Assembly (NCBI RefSeq): GCF_002234675.1
Contig: NC_019862.2
Coordinates: 18,809,514-18,873,513, forward strand
Length of the DNA: 64,000 bases
Direction: 5' to 3'
Source of the DNA: Oryzias latipes
Taxonomy: Eukaryota; Chordata; Actinopteri; Beloniformes; Adrianichthyidae
Shown here: in pieces, positions 37,035 to 50,044 of the stretch
Layout: each line of letters opens with the position of its first letter
Position numbering within the stretch: position 1 is the stretch's first letter
Translations under genes and position numbers: made by a program
Notes under the pieces: generated by a model
The model's input: only the letters and a program-made list of their open reading frames with translations
What the model was told of the DNA's origin: nothing
Databases searched by the model: none

Positions 37035-37590
37035 GTATATTGCTAGGTTCACACTGGGCTTGTTATGCGCTTTTTTTGAATCTGCATCAATCGATTCGCA
37101 TTCTTTAACGCGCTTTTAGCATATTTTGCACATTTTGTGGTGAACAACCAGAGAGAGAGGCTTCTTCTTTTTCTATTAATTACTAGTGTATGTCCACCAC
37201 CTACAGGTTGAAGAGGCTTAGTGCAAATCTAGCAAATTTTGCTTCAGGCTTTTTCCTTCACAGCTCCATTCCATTATATGACAGACTTGGCGACATAACA
37301 TTCCGGCCGGGCAGAAACTAGAATTATTAATGTCTGCTACAGGATCAACTTTTAAAAGTTTGGTACTTCGTTAATTGAAATAGACGCCATCCAAACGTTG
37401 CTAAAAACAATCTTAATCCCTGAGTTATTGGTCAAAGTTTGATCTGCTTTAACTTGCAATGTAAATTCAATGGCCACACGTATTGTATGCAGAGCCAGAA
37501 AACTTGCATAGAAGTTTACATAGACTTTTTATCGGAAGTGTTTGCTTGAATTTGCGTTGCTAAGGGGAGTGTAAACGAAGCTTTAAGATC
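37035..37590. mobile_element. Possible MITE with diverged terminal repeats
   Basis: The left end GGTTCACACTGGG and the reverse of the right end, GTTTACACTCCCC, are similar, about 550 bases apart. The interior is non-coding. No target duplication was established. Confidence 0.3.
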
Positions 37591-40500
37591 CGTAACGGGT
37601 TTAGTATGATGGCCTTTTCCCCACAGTCTTTGCATGTGCAAAAGACAAACTAAATGTGAATTTTAACAACCAATACTTGACTTTGTAAAAACTTTATTAT
37701 TCCTTTGTCGTGACTTTATAAGAGAACTGAAGAAAAATTTACCTTCAAGGACTAACCAAAAACCTTCCTGCTAAGAGGAGCAGGAAATCTTGATGATTTT
37801 TGCTGATGTTATTTCTGCAGCTTAATTCAGTTGGCTGGATTGTGTGTCAGTCTAATGTGATTGGCAAAATGGATACCCTTGAAACACAAAGGGCAGCCAA
37901 TAGATGCATTAGGGAATAACTGAGTAACAGGGACGTTATCTTTCCCTCTTGAGTGGCTGCTTCACTTTTTTATTTTGCCATGAATCTTTAGGTAAATGGA
38001 GAGCATCCAGTCTGTTCGATGGGAACATCTGTTTAGATCATATACTGAGCGAGTTTGTTTATGTTCTAAAACAAAACTGGAGATGTGATGGTTTTGTAGA
38101 GCAATGTGGTCATGGGAAACAGCTGAGGTCAAACCAACAGGATGAGCAGAAGAGGGGAGAAAGAACTATCAAGGGACAACATATTGGCTCACTGGGTTTT
38201 TTCTCTATATTTCCGCAAAGGAATGCTCAAATTTTATTTATAATTTCTGATCTTTTTCAAGTTTCCAGCTCCAATCTACACAGCACAACATAAGTTTTTT
38301 GATTTTTGAATAAAAAAAAAACAGTAAAGCTTAAGAAAATAATCTCTCCATGACATGTATTAATTTTTTTTTTCTATTTTTGACATCCTTTTTTGCCCTA
38401 TTTTGTCCTTTCCTTTTTAGTAATAAATTTTTTTACTATAAAAAAGAAAAAAAAGACAACTTATAATTAGTGTCTTTATCAGACATCACATGCATATTTG
38501 TTTGATTTCTTCCTAAACGTCATTGCCTTGCAGATTCTTCTAACACAGCCCATGTGTTTAGCTGTTTGTTGCTTTTATCTTTCAGGGTTTTCGGGCAGCC
38601 ACGTGGAACCCGTTAAGCTTTATGGGATAAACCACTCATAGTTAGGGGGAAACTTCCTGCATCATACAAAGCTGTTCAGTAGTCTTTGCTGCTTTGTAAC
38701 TGTCATCTGGCTAAAAGATGTCAGCGGCATCTTTGACTGCTGCTACCTTATTAATTAATTCCTCTTGTTAACTCTGTGAGACTTTATTACACATTTTTGA
38801 TCATCTGGAAGAAGTTCTTTTTCTGTCTGATTTGGCTTTTTATCAAGTGAAAGTAAATTTGGTGCCACATACTGTGAACAGACTAGTTTGTGTCAAGATT
38901 TAAATGGTTGGAAGTTTTAAATGTGATTTTTTAAAGGTATATCTGCGTGCACTTAATAAAATCAAGGAGTACATATATACCTTGAAGACTTTTTGATGGT
39001 AAATGGCTTGAAAAAGCTTTTCTTTAGAAATTTAAAAGGTTCATAAATGCCTCAGTGCTGTTAGTTTAAAAACAAACTTTACTCAGGACTGAAGCTTTTA
39101 GACTGACCGATAACAACTTTTATATAGTTGTACTTTAAAAAATATTATGTAAATGTGGTTTTCTTACTGAACGTCATGACTGCACTTAATCAGAAAGATT
39201 CATAGCAGTGGTTGGGAAGACATTAGCAGTAGATGGATTATTTCATCTGTGGAAGATTAGGGATATTAATGTGCAGCATAATGCAAATCTGACATATCAC
39301 AGTGAAAGAGTCAAGAAAAACCGCTACTGTATGGCAGTTGTGTGCAAGCATTTTAGAAAATGTAAGAGGGAAAAATGTGGGTCTGATTAAATATAATAGC
39401 AGGATAATAGCAAGTGACGATCAGTTTATAATTCAAAAATGAAATGATTATAAAGTTATTTGATGGTACAACATATCCATGCATTCCTTTAAACCTTTAC
39501 TCTTGGGCTATCTTGTTGGGCTATCTTTTTTTCTCTTTGGCCCCTTCTTTTTGTCTTACACTTGAATTGGACACAGGCACTTAAGGAGTGGGACTAAACA
39601 CTCCTGCCCCAACCATAACCATCACTACTTGCACCTAACTACCCTTGCTTAAGGGTAGAACTTTACTGGGCTGTCACAGCTCGTGATTAATTGAGAACAA
39701 AATTCACAAGTGAGTTCCCACAGTGTTTAAAAATGTGACTTTCTGTTTGCTTTTAGTGAGTTGCATTGTATCAATCTTATGATGCTGGAACACAAGAAAA
39801 ATAACAAGTGATTCCTCTATGGACATGTACGAATAGTGAAATAATACTTTTAAAAATTTGCATCAATTAATGTATTTTTTTATGATTTTATTAGGAGTCC
39901 AGAAACATAAAGACCAGTAAATGTGTTTGTGAGCATCAAGTGAATTGGATACCGAGATCATTTTGCTCTCCATGAAGTCAAACTGAAAATAGACCCTGAC
40001 AGGAGTTCATCTGCAGCATGGACACCTCCCTGTTTCTAATCTTCAAGATAGAACCCACATAGATTATTCTAATGATGATTGATGGATCTGGAAGATGGAT
40101 GAGAGCAGATGGATTCTTTAGAGTGGTGGGTCAGACAACCTTCCGTGACAAACCTGACATTCTGTACATCCCAGGGACATCACTTAAGGTGATTGCATGT
40201 GGTGTGAGGCTCACTGCATGAGCTCTTTCATAGCTTGTCTCTTTTTTTAAATGACATGCCAGCACAGCAAACATGACAGCTCAGCCTTTACATTTAAATC
40301 TTCTATTTACGATGCACCTCATAGCTCTTAGACTAAGAGCAAAGTCACTCCTTACAAAATGACTAACTCAAAGAAGAGAAAAATAATCTTGCCAGCAATC
40401 CTCTCAAGGTAAAAATGTTTTAGTTTACTTTCATACCTTCATTGGATTTTTTATCAGTAAGGAAATCTCTGTTTACCCTCTTGTGCTTGCAGATGTTTTC

Positions 40501-41832
40501 TTGGTCATGAACATGAATAAAATGTTGGATCTGCTGTGTTTTGTTATTGACTGCAAATGATGCAGGATTGTTGAGTGTTTTGCTTTGTGCTCCATTGCAC
40601 TGCATCCTTCACACATCCCAGTCTGATCAAGTTTAGATGGAATGAGACTGAATGGAAAAAAAAGGTTTCAGTTTGGTGCCAGTCATCTATGTCCCACCAC
40701 GTCACAGCTGTTCTAGCTGACTCATTTGGACTAAAGAGTTTTTAGGACTTCAGTATGAAAATTGAAACTTGAAAAGTGGGCATTTAGATTGAGGAAAAAT
40801 GCATTTCTTGTAAATAAGTTGTTAATTTCCCACTAAAGAGGACTTTCTTTTACAGTGGTTTTATTTGGCTGCAGCCTTCTGTAAACCTATTAGCCTGAAA
40901 ACAAATGGAAAATGTCATACATTTATTACATTTCTTAAATACTACCAGTTGGTGACAATAATGTGGCACCAGGCTTGTACTGCAGAAATGCACACTTTTC
41001 AAGAATGGTGCAACACATTTGAACAATACATTACAGGAAGCTCACACAATATGATATTCCACTCTTACATTCAGAAACTGTTGAAGGAGATGTCCAATAT
41101 TACCAAGCACACCAGACACGATCCCCTAGGAGCCCCCAGAGGGATGACAGAAAGAACAGTATGACCCTAAAAGTACCCAAGTGGAAAGAAGAAACAACCA
41201 AAAGAGAAAAGGACAAAAATAAGCATAAATAAACAAACCTCCATTCCATCCTCCATTCTAGTTTCACAAAATAGGGTAACATCTGAAACTATCTCACCAG
41301 GATACCCAAAAACTGTCAGTCAAGGGACAGGCATAGAAACAGCCTTCCCAAGAGGAGAGTCTCTGGTACAGATCTGCTGAATGAAACCTGCTTAGATAGG
41401 CAGCAACGTTACCTTAAGGTGCTGCAGGCAGTCAATGAAGCAGTCATCACATTTACACTATATCTGAGAAAAGGAAAATTGTACTAATTGCCAATTCTGC
41501 TTCACTCTACTGTAATTAAGCTGGTTCATATGTTTTACTATTAAACATATTCTTCTGCACAATCTATTGACAGAACGGCGTAAATATACTTACTATGCCA
41601 TTTTGTTTGTTGCTACATCTCTACAACATAAAGTGGCATTTTGTTAGAATTAAGGTTTGACAGTTCTGACAGTACTTTAAACTAACTCTGTTTGTATAGA
41701 TTGCTTTTTGTGCTGCTTACCTAGATTTAATAAATGGTCTCTTTTGTCATTTTGTTTTAGGGCCCATCTGAAAGAAGGCAGCGCCTAAGTGGCAAAGTGT
41801 GTCTACATTCTTCTGGAGTTATACTGGTCGCC

Positions 41833-44800
41833 ATGAAGCACCAGTCAATCTCCTGCTGGTTGAGCACGCTGGGACTGCCACAGTACAGCATGCTGCTTGA
41901 GCAGGAATATGATGGCGTTGAGGTAATTCAAACATATATTTACGGACAAACAAAAAAGTGAGCTTCTTGTTTTATGAAACTTGTCAGTCAGCTGTTAACA
42001 TCAGATGTCTTAACTATGAAGAGACAAAAGAATGTGGTATGTATACATGTTAGGAATGTGCTTGACCATTTATCTATGTTTTTTTGAAATATTACATTGA
42101 GTTTTATTACTAATACTTTAAAGACAGCAGAGTCATAAGCACTCTAGTCATTAGTATGGTACATGTACTGGCCCCTTACTTACCACATGCAAATTGGCAC
42201 GAGGTGTGCAGTGGATATGTAGGTAGATTTCCCACACTAACTACACTCTGATTATCTAATTTCTTAAGTTTAACAGTGAAGCTGCAAGCAAGGAGTTCTC
42301 ACTTATCACATGAGAAGTACTCACCTGCGCAGTCCACAAGATTTGGGTTGAGTCTGGAAAAAATAGAAAACCGGACGATGTACCTTAGTCTCACCTACTT
42401 TTCCACTTATTACCCTTGCATGTTGTATAACTGTTTGTCAGACCTGTTGCTTGCCCATAGAAAAAGAATGTGCATTAATATTTTCATTCCACAAGCTCAC
42501 AGAGCGGTCTAAAACCTTAATATTTTGTGCTCAGAACAAGCAGTAAAGCCCTAAAAACTGTGGTTGACGCCTCCAGAGACAGGGTTCAAATGCTAACAAT
42601 TTTGCAGCTTTTTATCCTACGCATTCTGAAAAACATTGCTCAAGTTTGATATTGTTGACTTAAATTCCTTGTACTATTTTTTATTATTTTACAATTGGAA
42701 AAAACGCACAAAGCCATAATTTGCCATAAAAACAGGAACATTTAAATGGCAAAATACAATATTTTTCTCCAAAAAGTTTAATTTTATTTAATTAAACTGG
42801 CCCCTCAGTAGATTTGTGCAAATGAGAAAATAAACCCCTTGGTGGACAAAATGTTTCCTTCAATCTAATCCTACATGAAGGCTTGTTGTTTTTAAGAGAC
42901 TTTCCCACAGTATTTTTATCCACCAAACTAATAAAAACCCAACTGAGGCTGAATCCACTGAATGGACAACAGAGAGGAGCACTTTTATCATCCAGCCATT
43001 CACCAACTTCCCTCTGATTAACGCACAGCCATTGACTTAGTCTTCAGATTGATGAGCCAGTAAGACACGAATTATTCTATACCCCATACTAATGCTTGGT
43101 GTAATGAGTCAATGAATTATGGGTAACCATTAGGAAAAAGAATGCAAAAGGTTCAGGATGGATAGACAAGGGATAAAAAGAAATAAAACGCAGAATGCTG
43201 CTGACTGGAATAGCTCTCCAGAACTCATTTGGGACTCAAAACCTAGAGAAAAAGACTGTACACATTTTTTGACCATCACCCTTAAATAATGAGCTCAGTG
43301 CAGCATCAATAAATGTCCTCTGGGTCTTGTAGCAATAGTATTCGGCTCAGTGCCTCTGGGCCAACGAAGCTGCTTCTACACACAACGCTCTTCTCTTAAA
43401 GCAACTCAGCAAGCGTTAGCATGTCCTGCAATTACATGCATTGATGATTTCGCAACATTTTGATTACATTTAAACAAATGACACTAAGAAAAGACAAATC
43501 CTTTCTAACCGAACACTGAAAAACCTTACAGTTTTACTGTAATTCTGTGATGAAGATAATCATTATACATAAATATTTTTCTCGTAAATATACACGTTTT
43601 TTTCTCATAAATTTCCCACTTAAAATCTTGTAATTTTACATTTTTTGTGGCCCTAAAACTCTGTTGTATCCTCCCCCGCCTCTTTTCAAATTTTTTAATT
43701 TTTGCACCGCCCCACTGCCCGTGTTGCAAAAACATTTTTTTTTTGCAAAATCAACATTGTCTACTTCAACATCAACTCTCCTCTGGACTGTTTTGAGACT
43801 GTTCAGCTCTGTGTGATCTGCAGAAACAAAGAGGAAAGAAAACATGTCAACTCGCTGCTCAGCCTAACAGGAGATGAGATGGATGAGGGGAGAGATTTTA
43901 AAAACAGACACCATTTGTCAACCATGTGTCATTCTCTGACAAGCACACAAAACAACACAAAGTGTGACTTAAGATGTGCAAAAAATTGTAGTTATCATTC
44001 AGGAACATTATTACAGAGGCTTTGGGACTTGCTGACAACAAAGTGTGTGTGTATATCTGTGTGCACAGTTGTATGTATTTGGAGTATTTCTTAGTGTTTC
44101 TTTAAGTTAATTTTTTTCATCCTCATGTATAAGAATGCCTTTAAACGCATATATGTGATGCTGGCTACTTTAGTATTCAGGTATGTGGTGCGTGTTTTTG
44201 TTTCTAACAAATTGTGAGTTGCTTGTATTGTCTTTTTATGAATTTTGATTTTCTGTATTTATACTAATGGCCTTGCCCACCGTTTGTGTGTGCAGTCAAC
44301 ACAAAGCTGTGTCTGTTATCCACCAAGAGAATGGTTGTGTTGTTCAGCAAGCCAAACAAAAGGGGTCTTGGTTTGTGCTGTGATGACAGTGTGTCTTCTA
44401 CACGCCTCTGACTGAATGCAGTGACATTAGCAGCTGTGTCATTCTGACTCAAACATGTGTTTGCCGTCTTTTCCAGGGGTCTTTATGTTAATAGCGTAGG
44501 GAGTGTTAAAGCAAGTCAGGGTGTGTTTGTTCGTGTGTTAAGACAATGTAATGACAGGGGCAGGATGAGGGGAGGAAACTGCACACTTTTTCAGAGGTCA
44601 CCATAGTCTTATTGTTTTTCGTTTTACACTTCTGGAGTCACCAAGCTGTCTAGACTTACTGTTTTGTAGCCTCCATCCAAAAAAATGGTCTTGTACTGAA
44701 AGCAATGCCATTTTTACTTTTATTTTCTGCATAGATTAGTTTTTCCTCTATTAAAATTTTAAATTGCTGGAAAAATGGTCAGATTGTATATCAGTACAGT

Positions 44801-46909
44801 CAGTTTGAAAATTCTGAATTCAAATGTTTATGCATCACCATTAACTTTTAGATATATACAAGAAAACCATGTCAGATCTGAAAAGTTTTCAGATGTAGCT
44901 GTGATTGTTTTAGTGCAAATATCAGCTCTAAATCAAATTATATCAAACAATAATATTAGAATATGAACTAATTGGATTTACAAGAGGACAAAAAAGCATC
45001 TGACAGTTGCCAATTCTATAAGTTGCCTCAATAAAAATGATGAGAGGTTTTGAATGTTCATGGTGAGACTTCAACTGAGAGACAGAATGTAAAGAAAATA
45101 ATTCAGGACATTGCACTGTATGAATTAAACATCATTTCTTGTGTATTTTTTTAATGGAGAAAAAGTATTTGGTCAGCAACAAAAGTTCGCCAAAGTACTT
45201 ACTCATGTGACCCTAGTTGGCAATGACAGAGGTTTCCTCTTAGTCTTCACCAGGTTTGTACACACTGTAGCTGTTATTTTGGTCCATTCTTCCATGCAAA
45301 TCTTCTCAAGAGCTGTGATGTTTTTGGGGCTGTGGCTTGAGAACACAGAACCTAAGCTTCCTACACAGACTTGTAACTGAGTAGGCCACTCTAGAACCTT
45401 GAAATGTTTTTTTTACGTAGCCATTCCTTTGTTGCCCAGCTGATGTGTTTGACATCATTGTCCTGCAGGAAGGACCAGCAACATTTTCTCCTCAATGGTC
45501 TCATTGATGAAAGGGGGATTTTGCCCAAAATTTAACCATTCATTCTTTCCAAAGCATGATGTTTCCACCCTCGTGCTTTACAGTGGGTTTTGCGAGTGGA
45601 GTTTATACCAAAGAGTTCTATTTTGGGCTCATCAGACTACACCGTCTCAATTCTCCTCTGAATCATAGATGGTCTGTGGCAAATTTTAGACAGGCCTTTA
45701 ACGTGTCCCGGCTGTACAGATAACTACTTCAAACAGATGTCGTTAATAAAGGTAACCATTGGAGGATTGAAGAGTTTTTGAAAGGTCTGTGAGCAACACA
45801 ATTCCTGTTTGTTTGTTTGTGGGAGATAAACACTTGATTTCTGCACCAATTAAATACATTTTTTAAAAATTATGATATCGCGGATTTTGTGTTTTCATTC
45901 TGACTCTCACAGTTAGAATGACCATTGCAGACCTCTGTCTGTTTAATTAGAGAGAAATACATTGAAAAATGTTACCTTTGGCAATTTGACGAAAGTTATT
46001 TTTAAATGACAGACAATGAAACAAAGTGACTTCAATTGTTTTTCCTAAATAAGCGTAGTAAAGCAGACTTCATTTATTTAAGAAAGGGTGAAAGACATAA
46101 AGGAGCATTTAAGAGTAAGGAGACATGGGATCCTTTATCTTAGAAATCTGTTTTCTGTCTGGATGCTGAACAATTTACAGGCCAAAAGGTTGTCCTGGAA
46201 AATTTTTGCCTCTGTTTCAAATGTCAATTTCATTACAGCTGTTTAGCCTGGCTGGGTCACAGTGTTACAAACCTTTTTCTGACATTATTTCAAGCATAAA
46301 ACTCCATCTTAAAAAACCCTGACTTTTATATTCTTTTCATATAAAAATAGGGGAAGTTGACAAGTTAGAGGGTAAAGTATTGTTATAAAGATCCAGTTCA
46401 ACTAGCATAACATTTAATTTCAAGTTCTTTCACTCTTAATTTTATTAGAATTTTGAAATTTCTATGGTTTTGTCAATTTATAAATAATTGTTGGTTGCAT
46501 GCTCATGCTTTGTTGGATGCGGTGCATTCTAAGTTAGACTTTACTGAGTATGGCGCAGCTGCAACATTTGTTTAACAGCTTCAAATTCTAAAACATGAAA
46601 CCTGTCCAGGATGCCCCCTCCCTTCACCCACAAGTGGCTGGGATAGGTTCCGGCAGCCCCGTGACCCCGCAAGGGACAAAATGGGTTTAGAAGATGAATG
46701 AAAGTTGCATGTTGAAGGTTTACAACATTTAAAATATTACAGATACTGGATTTTTGAAATCTCAATATTGTGTAAACTTTTGAATATTTTACAGGACATC
46801 CTACATCTGTCGGAGTACGACCTCTTGGAGCTCGGGGTCCACAACCACTTACACCGCCTGCATCTGCTCACCTCCCTGCGCCTCCTCCAGGAACGAGAAA
46901 GGAGGAGAG
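41833..46909 (+). CDS. N-terminal SAM-domain exons of an unidentified gene (partial, continues past window)
   Basis: Exon 41761-41922 has a 72-base leader and an ATG at 41833 in good context (GCCATGA). It encodes 30 residues and ends in phase 0 at GAG|GTAATT. Exon 46795-46909 (acceptor TTTTACAG, donor GAGAG|GTAACA) adds 38 codons and leaves phase 1. Together they read as a SAM domain: ISCWLSTLGLPQYSMLLEQE, then YDGVEDILHLSEYDLLELGV, then HNHLHRLHLLTSLRLLQERE. The W-L--L-L--Y core, the DLLELGV turn and the final basic helix are typical. SAM domains mediate self-association or docking in signalling scaffolds. Which SAM protein this is I could not decide; a signalling or scaffold protein with an N-terminal SAM is likely. 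No later exon was recognised up to 64000. Confidence 0.75.
44985..45965 (-). mobile_element. Decayed Tc1-like transposon
   Basis: The plus strand shows the reverse of a fish Tc1 element. A terminal segment (AGACTTCAACTGAGAGACAG) and a second near 45910 (CTGACTCTCACAGTTAGAATG) flank it. Between them lie transposase-derived phrases in reverse: GGCAATGACAGAGGTTTCCT, CCTTGAAATG, AAAGCATGATGTTTCCACCC and GTTCTATTTTGGGCTCATCAG. Internal deletions and stops leave no usable frame. Confidence 0.85.
46600..46705 (+). repeat. 3' end of a teleost dispersed repeat
   Basis: It contains GGCTGGGATAGGTTCCGGCA, then CCCGTGACCCCGCAAGGGAC, and an AGATGAATGAA tail, the same family type as 20935-21075 and 25030-25360. 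It ends about 90 bases before the acceptor of the second SAM exon. Confidence 0.7.
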
Positions 46910-48170
46910 GTAACACGTCCATGATGACCACAACTGATTTTATCCCATGAGGTTGTCCCCAAATTTGACTCCCTGCATTGCAGAGATTATAGAGTCATGT
47001 AAAGGCATGCGTGTGCCTGGGGGGCCGCTGGCGGGGGCTGGTGCAGACCTAATCTCTAACTGTTACGAGGGAGCAAGGAAAGAGTGTTGAGGCTTGCAGT
47101 CCTGCTGGGTTTAATCCCTTTTATAGGTGGGTTTGTGTGAGAGACAAAGAGAAAAGGTTTTGTCTGCTCAGGTTTTTTCCAGCATGATACATTGAAATCT
47201 TGGTTTTGTCTTGGTGACTGAGTCATGCGTGACTCTACACTTCATTCAATGGTTTTACTGCATCTTGTCAGCTGGAGCAGTTGTTAGCAAATAAAGGATT
47301 TAAGGCAGACCTATTCTAAGCAGTACGATGCAAGTCACTCACTGCCTCATCTGAGGAAACCACGCTGTCGCTTTTGGCTGAACTGTTTTGGAAGCCAGAT
47401 TTTCAAAAGCTTTTAAATGAGGCAGTAACTCCAAAAAAGGGTTGTGAGTGTTTCTTAACCTAATAATTTAGAAGTCCAGCTGGCCTGAAGAACACAATGT
47501 TCCAGTGAGGATACAAACTTGCTTCAAAAAAGTGTTGCTTTGATTATATTTTGCTCATTTTCACACATTATTGCTTTCTCAGGCGGTATACAAGGGTTGA
47601 AGGGGCTTAACATATTCCTGAGATTAATTTACACTTTTAATGGTGAAAGTTTAAAAAATAGTCTAAAAGCAGTGTAAACCTAATAAGAGTCCTTAAAATA
47701 CACTGAAAGTAAAATAAATGTGTGACAACTACGTGTTATTTTTAAGTTGACTGAACTAAAAAAAATATTTATCTTAACTGAAGCAAATAATTAAGTTAGA
47801 TCAATGTAAAAAAGTTTATTTTTCCAACATCCATATGTGGTCTTATCACCCTCTCACGGTGGAAAAAGTATTATCGAGCTTCTTCATCCACTAAATCATC
47901 TTCAAATGGACACGGCATACTGCTTCACCTCTCTGTAAACAAACTAACCTTCAACTAAACCTGCTCCAGACCTGGTTATGTTCAGAGCATGAGTTGCTGG
48001 GAATTAAGCCCTGAAACATACCTCTGTTTTTTGAAACCGAAAGCTGAGGTTGTCTGCTTCCTCAGTCTCAAACTTACCGTGGTAACCCACATAACCTGCT
48101 TTTTGGAATACCTCCCTGGTTTACACCTCAGCAACAGTGCTCCTTCAGATGCTTGGCTATAAGAGCAAAC
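46910..48170. other. Intron sequence without recognised genes
   Basis: Anonymous DNA downstream of the second SAM exon and before the LINE relic. No exon with supported borders was seen. Confidence 0.5.
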
Positions 48171-50040
48171 ATGGGAAAAAACAATATCCACCATGGAAGC
48201 AACGGTTAGAGGCCAAAATCAAGCAACTCGGAGGGATGTGAGTAAGCTGACAGAGGCTCAAATAGGTACAATGAGAGAGCAAGTACCTAAGAGATACAGC
48301 CAGATGCCTATACCTGAAGCACTGGAAACTGCCAAACAAAGGCTCCTAGCCTCGAGCAGCCGCCTAAAGAGGTCCACAAGAGACAATGAAGCCAGACGGA
48401 TAAACAGGCTGTTCGCAACTCAACCTGCAAAAGTGTACGCTCAGTGGCAGGGTCAAAACAGCCGAGCAGACCCACCAAGGCTAGAAACTGAACAGTACTG
48501 GAAAAATATCTGGGAGAAATGCTCTGTCCCCACTACTGTTCTGCATAGGTCTGAAGCCCCTCAGCCAAATAATCAACAAGACTGGCTATGGAGACCGACT
48601 CAGAAATGGGGCCAACATCAGTCACCTCCTCTACATGGATGACATCAAGCTATATACTAAGAGCGAGCATGACATTGACTCCCTGATCCACACCACCATG
48701 ATCTACAGTACTGACATTGGGATGTCATTCGGGCTCGAGAAATGTAGCCGGATGGTGACAAAGAGAGGCAAGGTAGTCCACACAGGAGGGGTCTCACTCC
48801 CAGAAGGAACAATAGCAGACATTGAGGACAGTTACAAGTACCTTGGAATTCCACAGGGAAATGGCAACCTGGAGCAGGGAACAAGGAAAGCTGCAACAGC
48901 TAAATACCTCCAACGAGTAAGGCAAGTCCTGAGAAGCCAGCTCAATGGCAAAAATAAGACCCGGGTAATAAAAAGCTACGCACTGCCAGAACTGGCAGTG
49001 CGTATCTGATAACTGATAACTTTATCAGATACCCTGCAGGAATGATAAGATGGCAGAAGGAAGAGATACAGACCACAGATGTTAAAACACGAAAGCTCCT
49101 CACCATGCATGGAGGGTTCCATCCCAAATCCAGCACCCTGAGACTGTATGCTAGCCGCAAGGAAGGAGGCGGAGGACTAGTGAGCGTAGAAGCCACTATC
49201 CAGGATGAAACATCCAAGATGCATGAATACATCAAGTTCAAGGACAATGGAGAGCAGAGGATACAGTGCTGGAGGACAGATCCTCATGGGAGGACAAACC
49301 CCTGCATGGGATGTACCACCGGACCATAACTGAAGTGGCTCATATCAAGAAGTCTGGTCTACAGGACAGCACTGAAGCACTCATCTGGCAGCTCAGGCAC
49401 AAGCCCTGAGCACAAGAGCCATAGAGGCTCAGATCTACCACACCAGACAAGACCCAAGGTGTAGGCTGTGCAAAGAGGCGCCTGAAAACAATCCAGCACA
49501 TAACTGCAGGATGGAAGATGCTGGCAGGGAAAGCATACATGGAGCGTCACAATCAAGTGGCTGGAATAATATACAGGAACATGTGTGCAGAATATGGACT
49601 GGAAACCCCAAGGTCAAAATGGGAAACACCTCCGAAGGTCGTAGAGAATGAGAGGGCAAAGATCCTGTAGGACTTCCAGATCCAGACTGATAGAATGGTA
49701 ATGGCGAACCAACCAGACATTGTAGTGGTGGATAAAGAACAGAGGAAAGCCGTTGTGGTGGATGTGGCAGTGCCAAGCGATGGGAACATCAGGAAGAAGG
49801 AACATGAGAAACTGGAGAAATACCAGGGACTCAGAGAAGAACTGGAGAAAGCCTGGAAAGTGAAGGTGACAGTGGTGCCTGTGGTCATTGGAGCACTTGG
49901 GGCAGTAACCCCCAAGCTGGAGGAGTGGCCACAACAGATACCTGGAAAGACCTCAGACCTCTCAATCCAGAAAAGCGCAGTGGCAGGAACAGCTAAGATA
50001 CTGCGCAGGACCCTCAAGCTCCCAGGCCTCTGGTAGAGGA
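48170..50040 (+). mobile_element. R4/Dong-clade (Rex6-type) LINE relic, internally deleted
   Basis: The order is a 5' segment (MEATVRGQNQATRRDVSKLT, 48193 on), then an abrupt junction near 48515. The frame resumes just before the reverse-transcriptase YMDD box (48632-48643), so most of the polymerase palm and fingers is missing. The thumb/linker region follows (48645-49330), then a Cys-rich knuckle beginning CRLCKEAP (about 49461), and the restriction-like endonuclease core PDIVVVD...VVVDVAVPSD (49713-49790). The coding text ends ILRRTLKLPGLW before TAG at 50034-50036. Frameshifts and an in-frame TAG at 49668-49670 make it dead. It lies in the intron downstream of the SAM exons. Confidence 0.9.
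48979..49031. repeat. Two adjacent short inverted repeats inside the LINE
   Basis: CGCACTGCCAG (48979-48989) pairs perfectly with CTGGCAGTGCG (48992-49002). TATCTGATAA (49003-49012) pairs perfectly with TTATCAGATA (49022-49031). The extra bases interrupt the otherwise collinear LINE text. Confidence 0.85.
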
Positions 50041-50044
50041 CCCG

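Larger units (their letters stand above)
32770..41760. other. Inferred first intron of the SAM-domain gene
   Basis: No coding exon was recognised on either strand over 9 kb. Identifiable contents are the repeat at 34183-34770 and a possible MITE at about 37035-37590. The rest is anonymous AT-rich DNA. Confidence 0.45.
41923..46794. other. Second intron of the SAM-domain gene
   Basis: It contains the Tc1-like relic at 44985-45965 and the repeat piece at 46600-46705. Otherwise no feature was recognised. Confidence 0.6.

Noticed and set aside
48979..49031. Hairpins as a transcription terminator or small RNA
   Set aside because: They lie inside a dead LINE and are better explained as a mutational scar.
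49553..50017. 154-codon minus-strand open frame
   Set aside because: Antisense of the LINE endonuclease region, which is recognisable on the plus strand.
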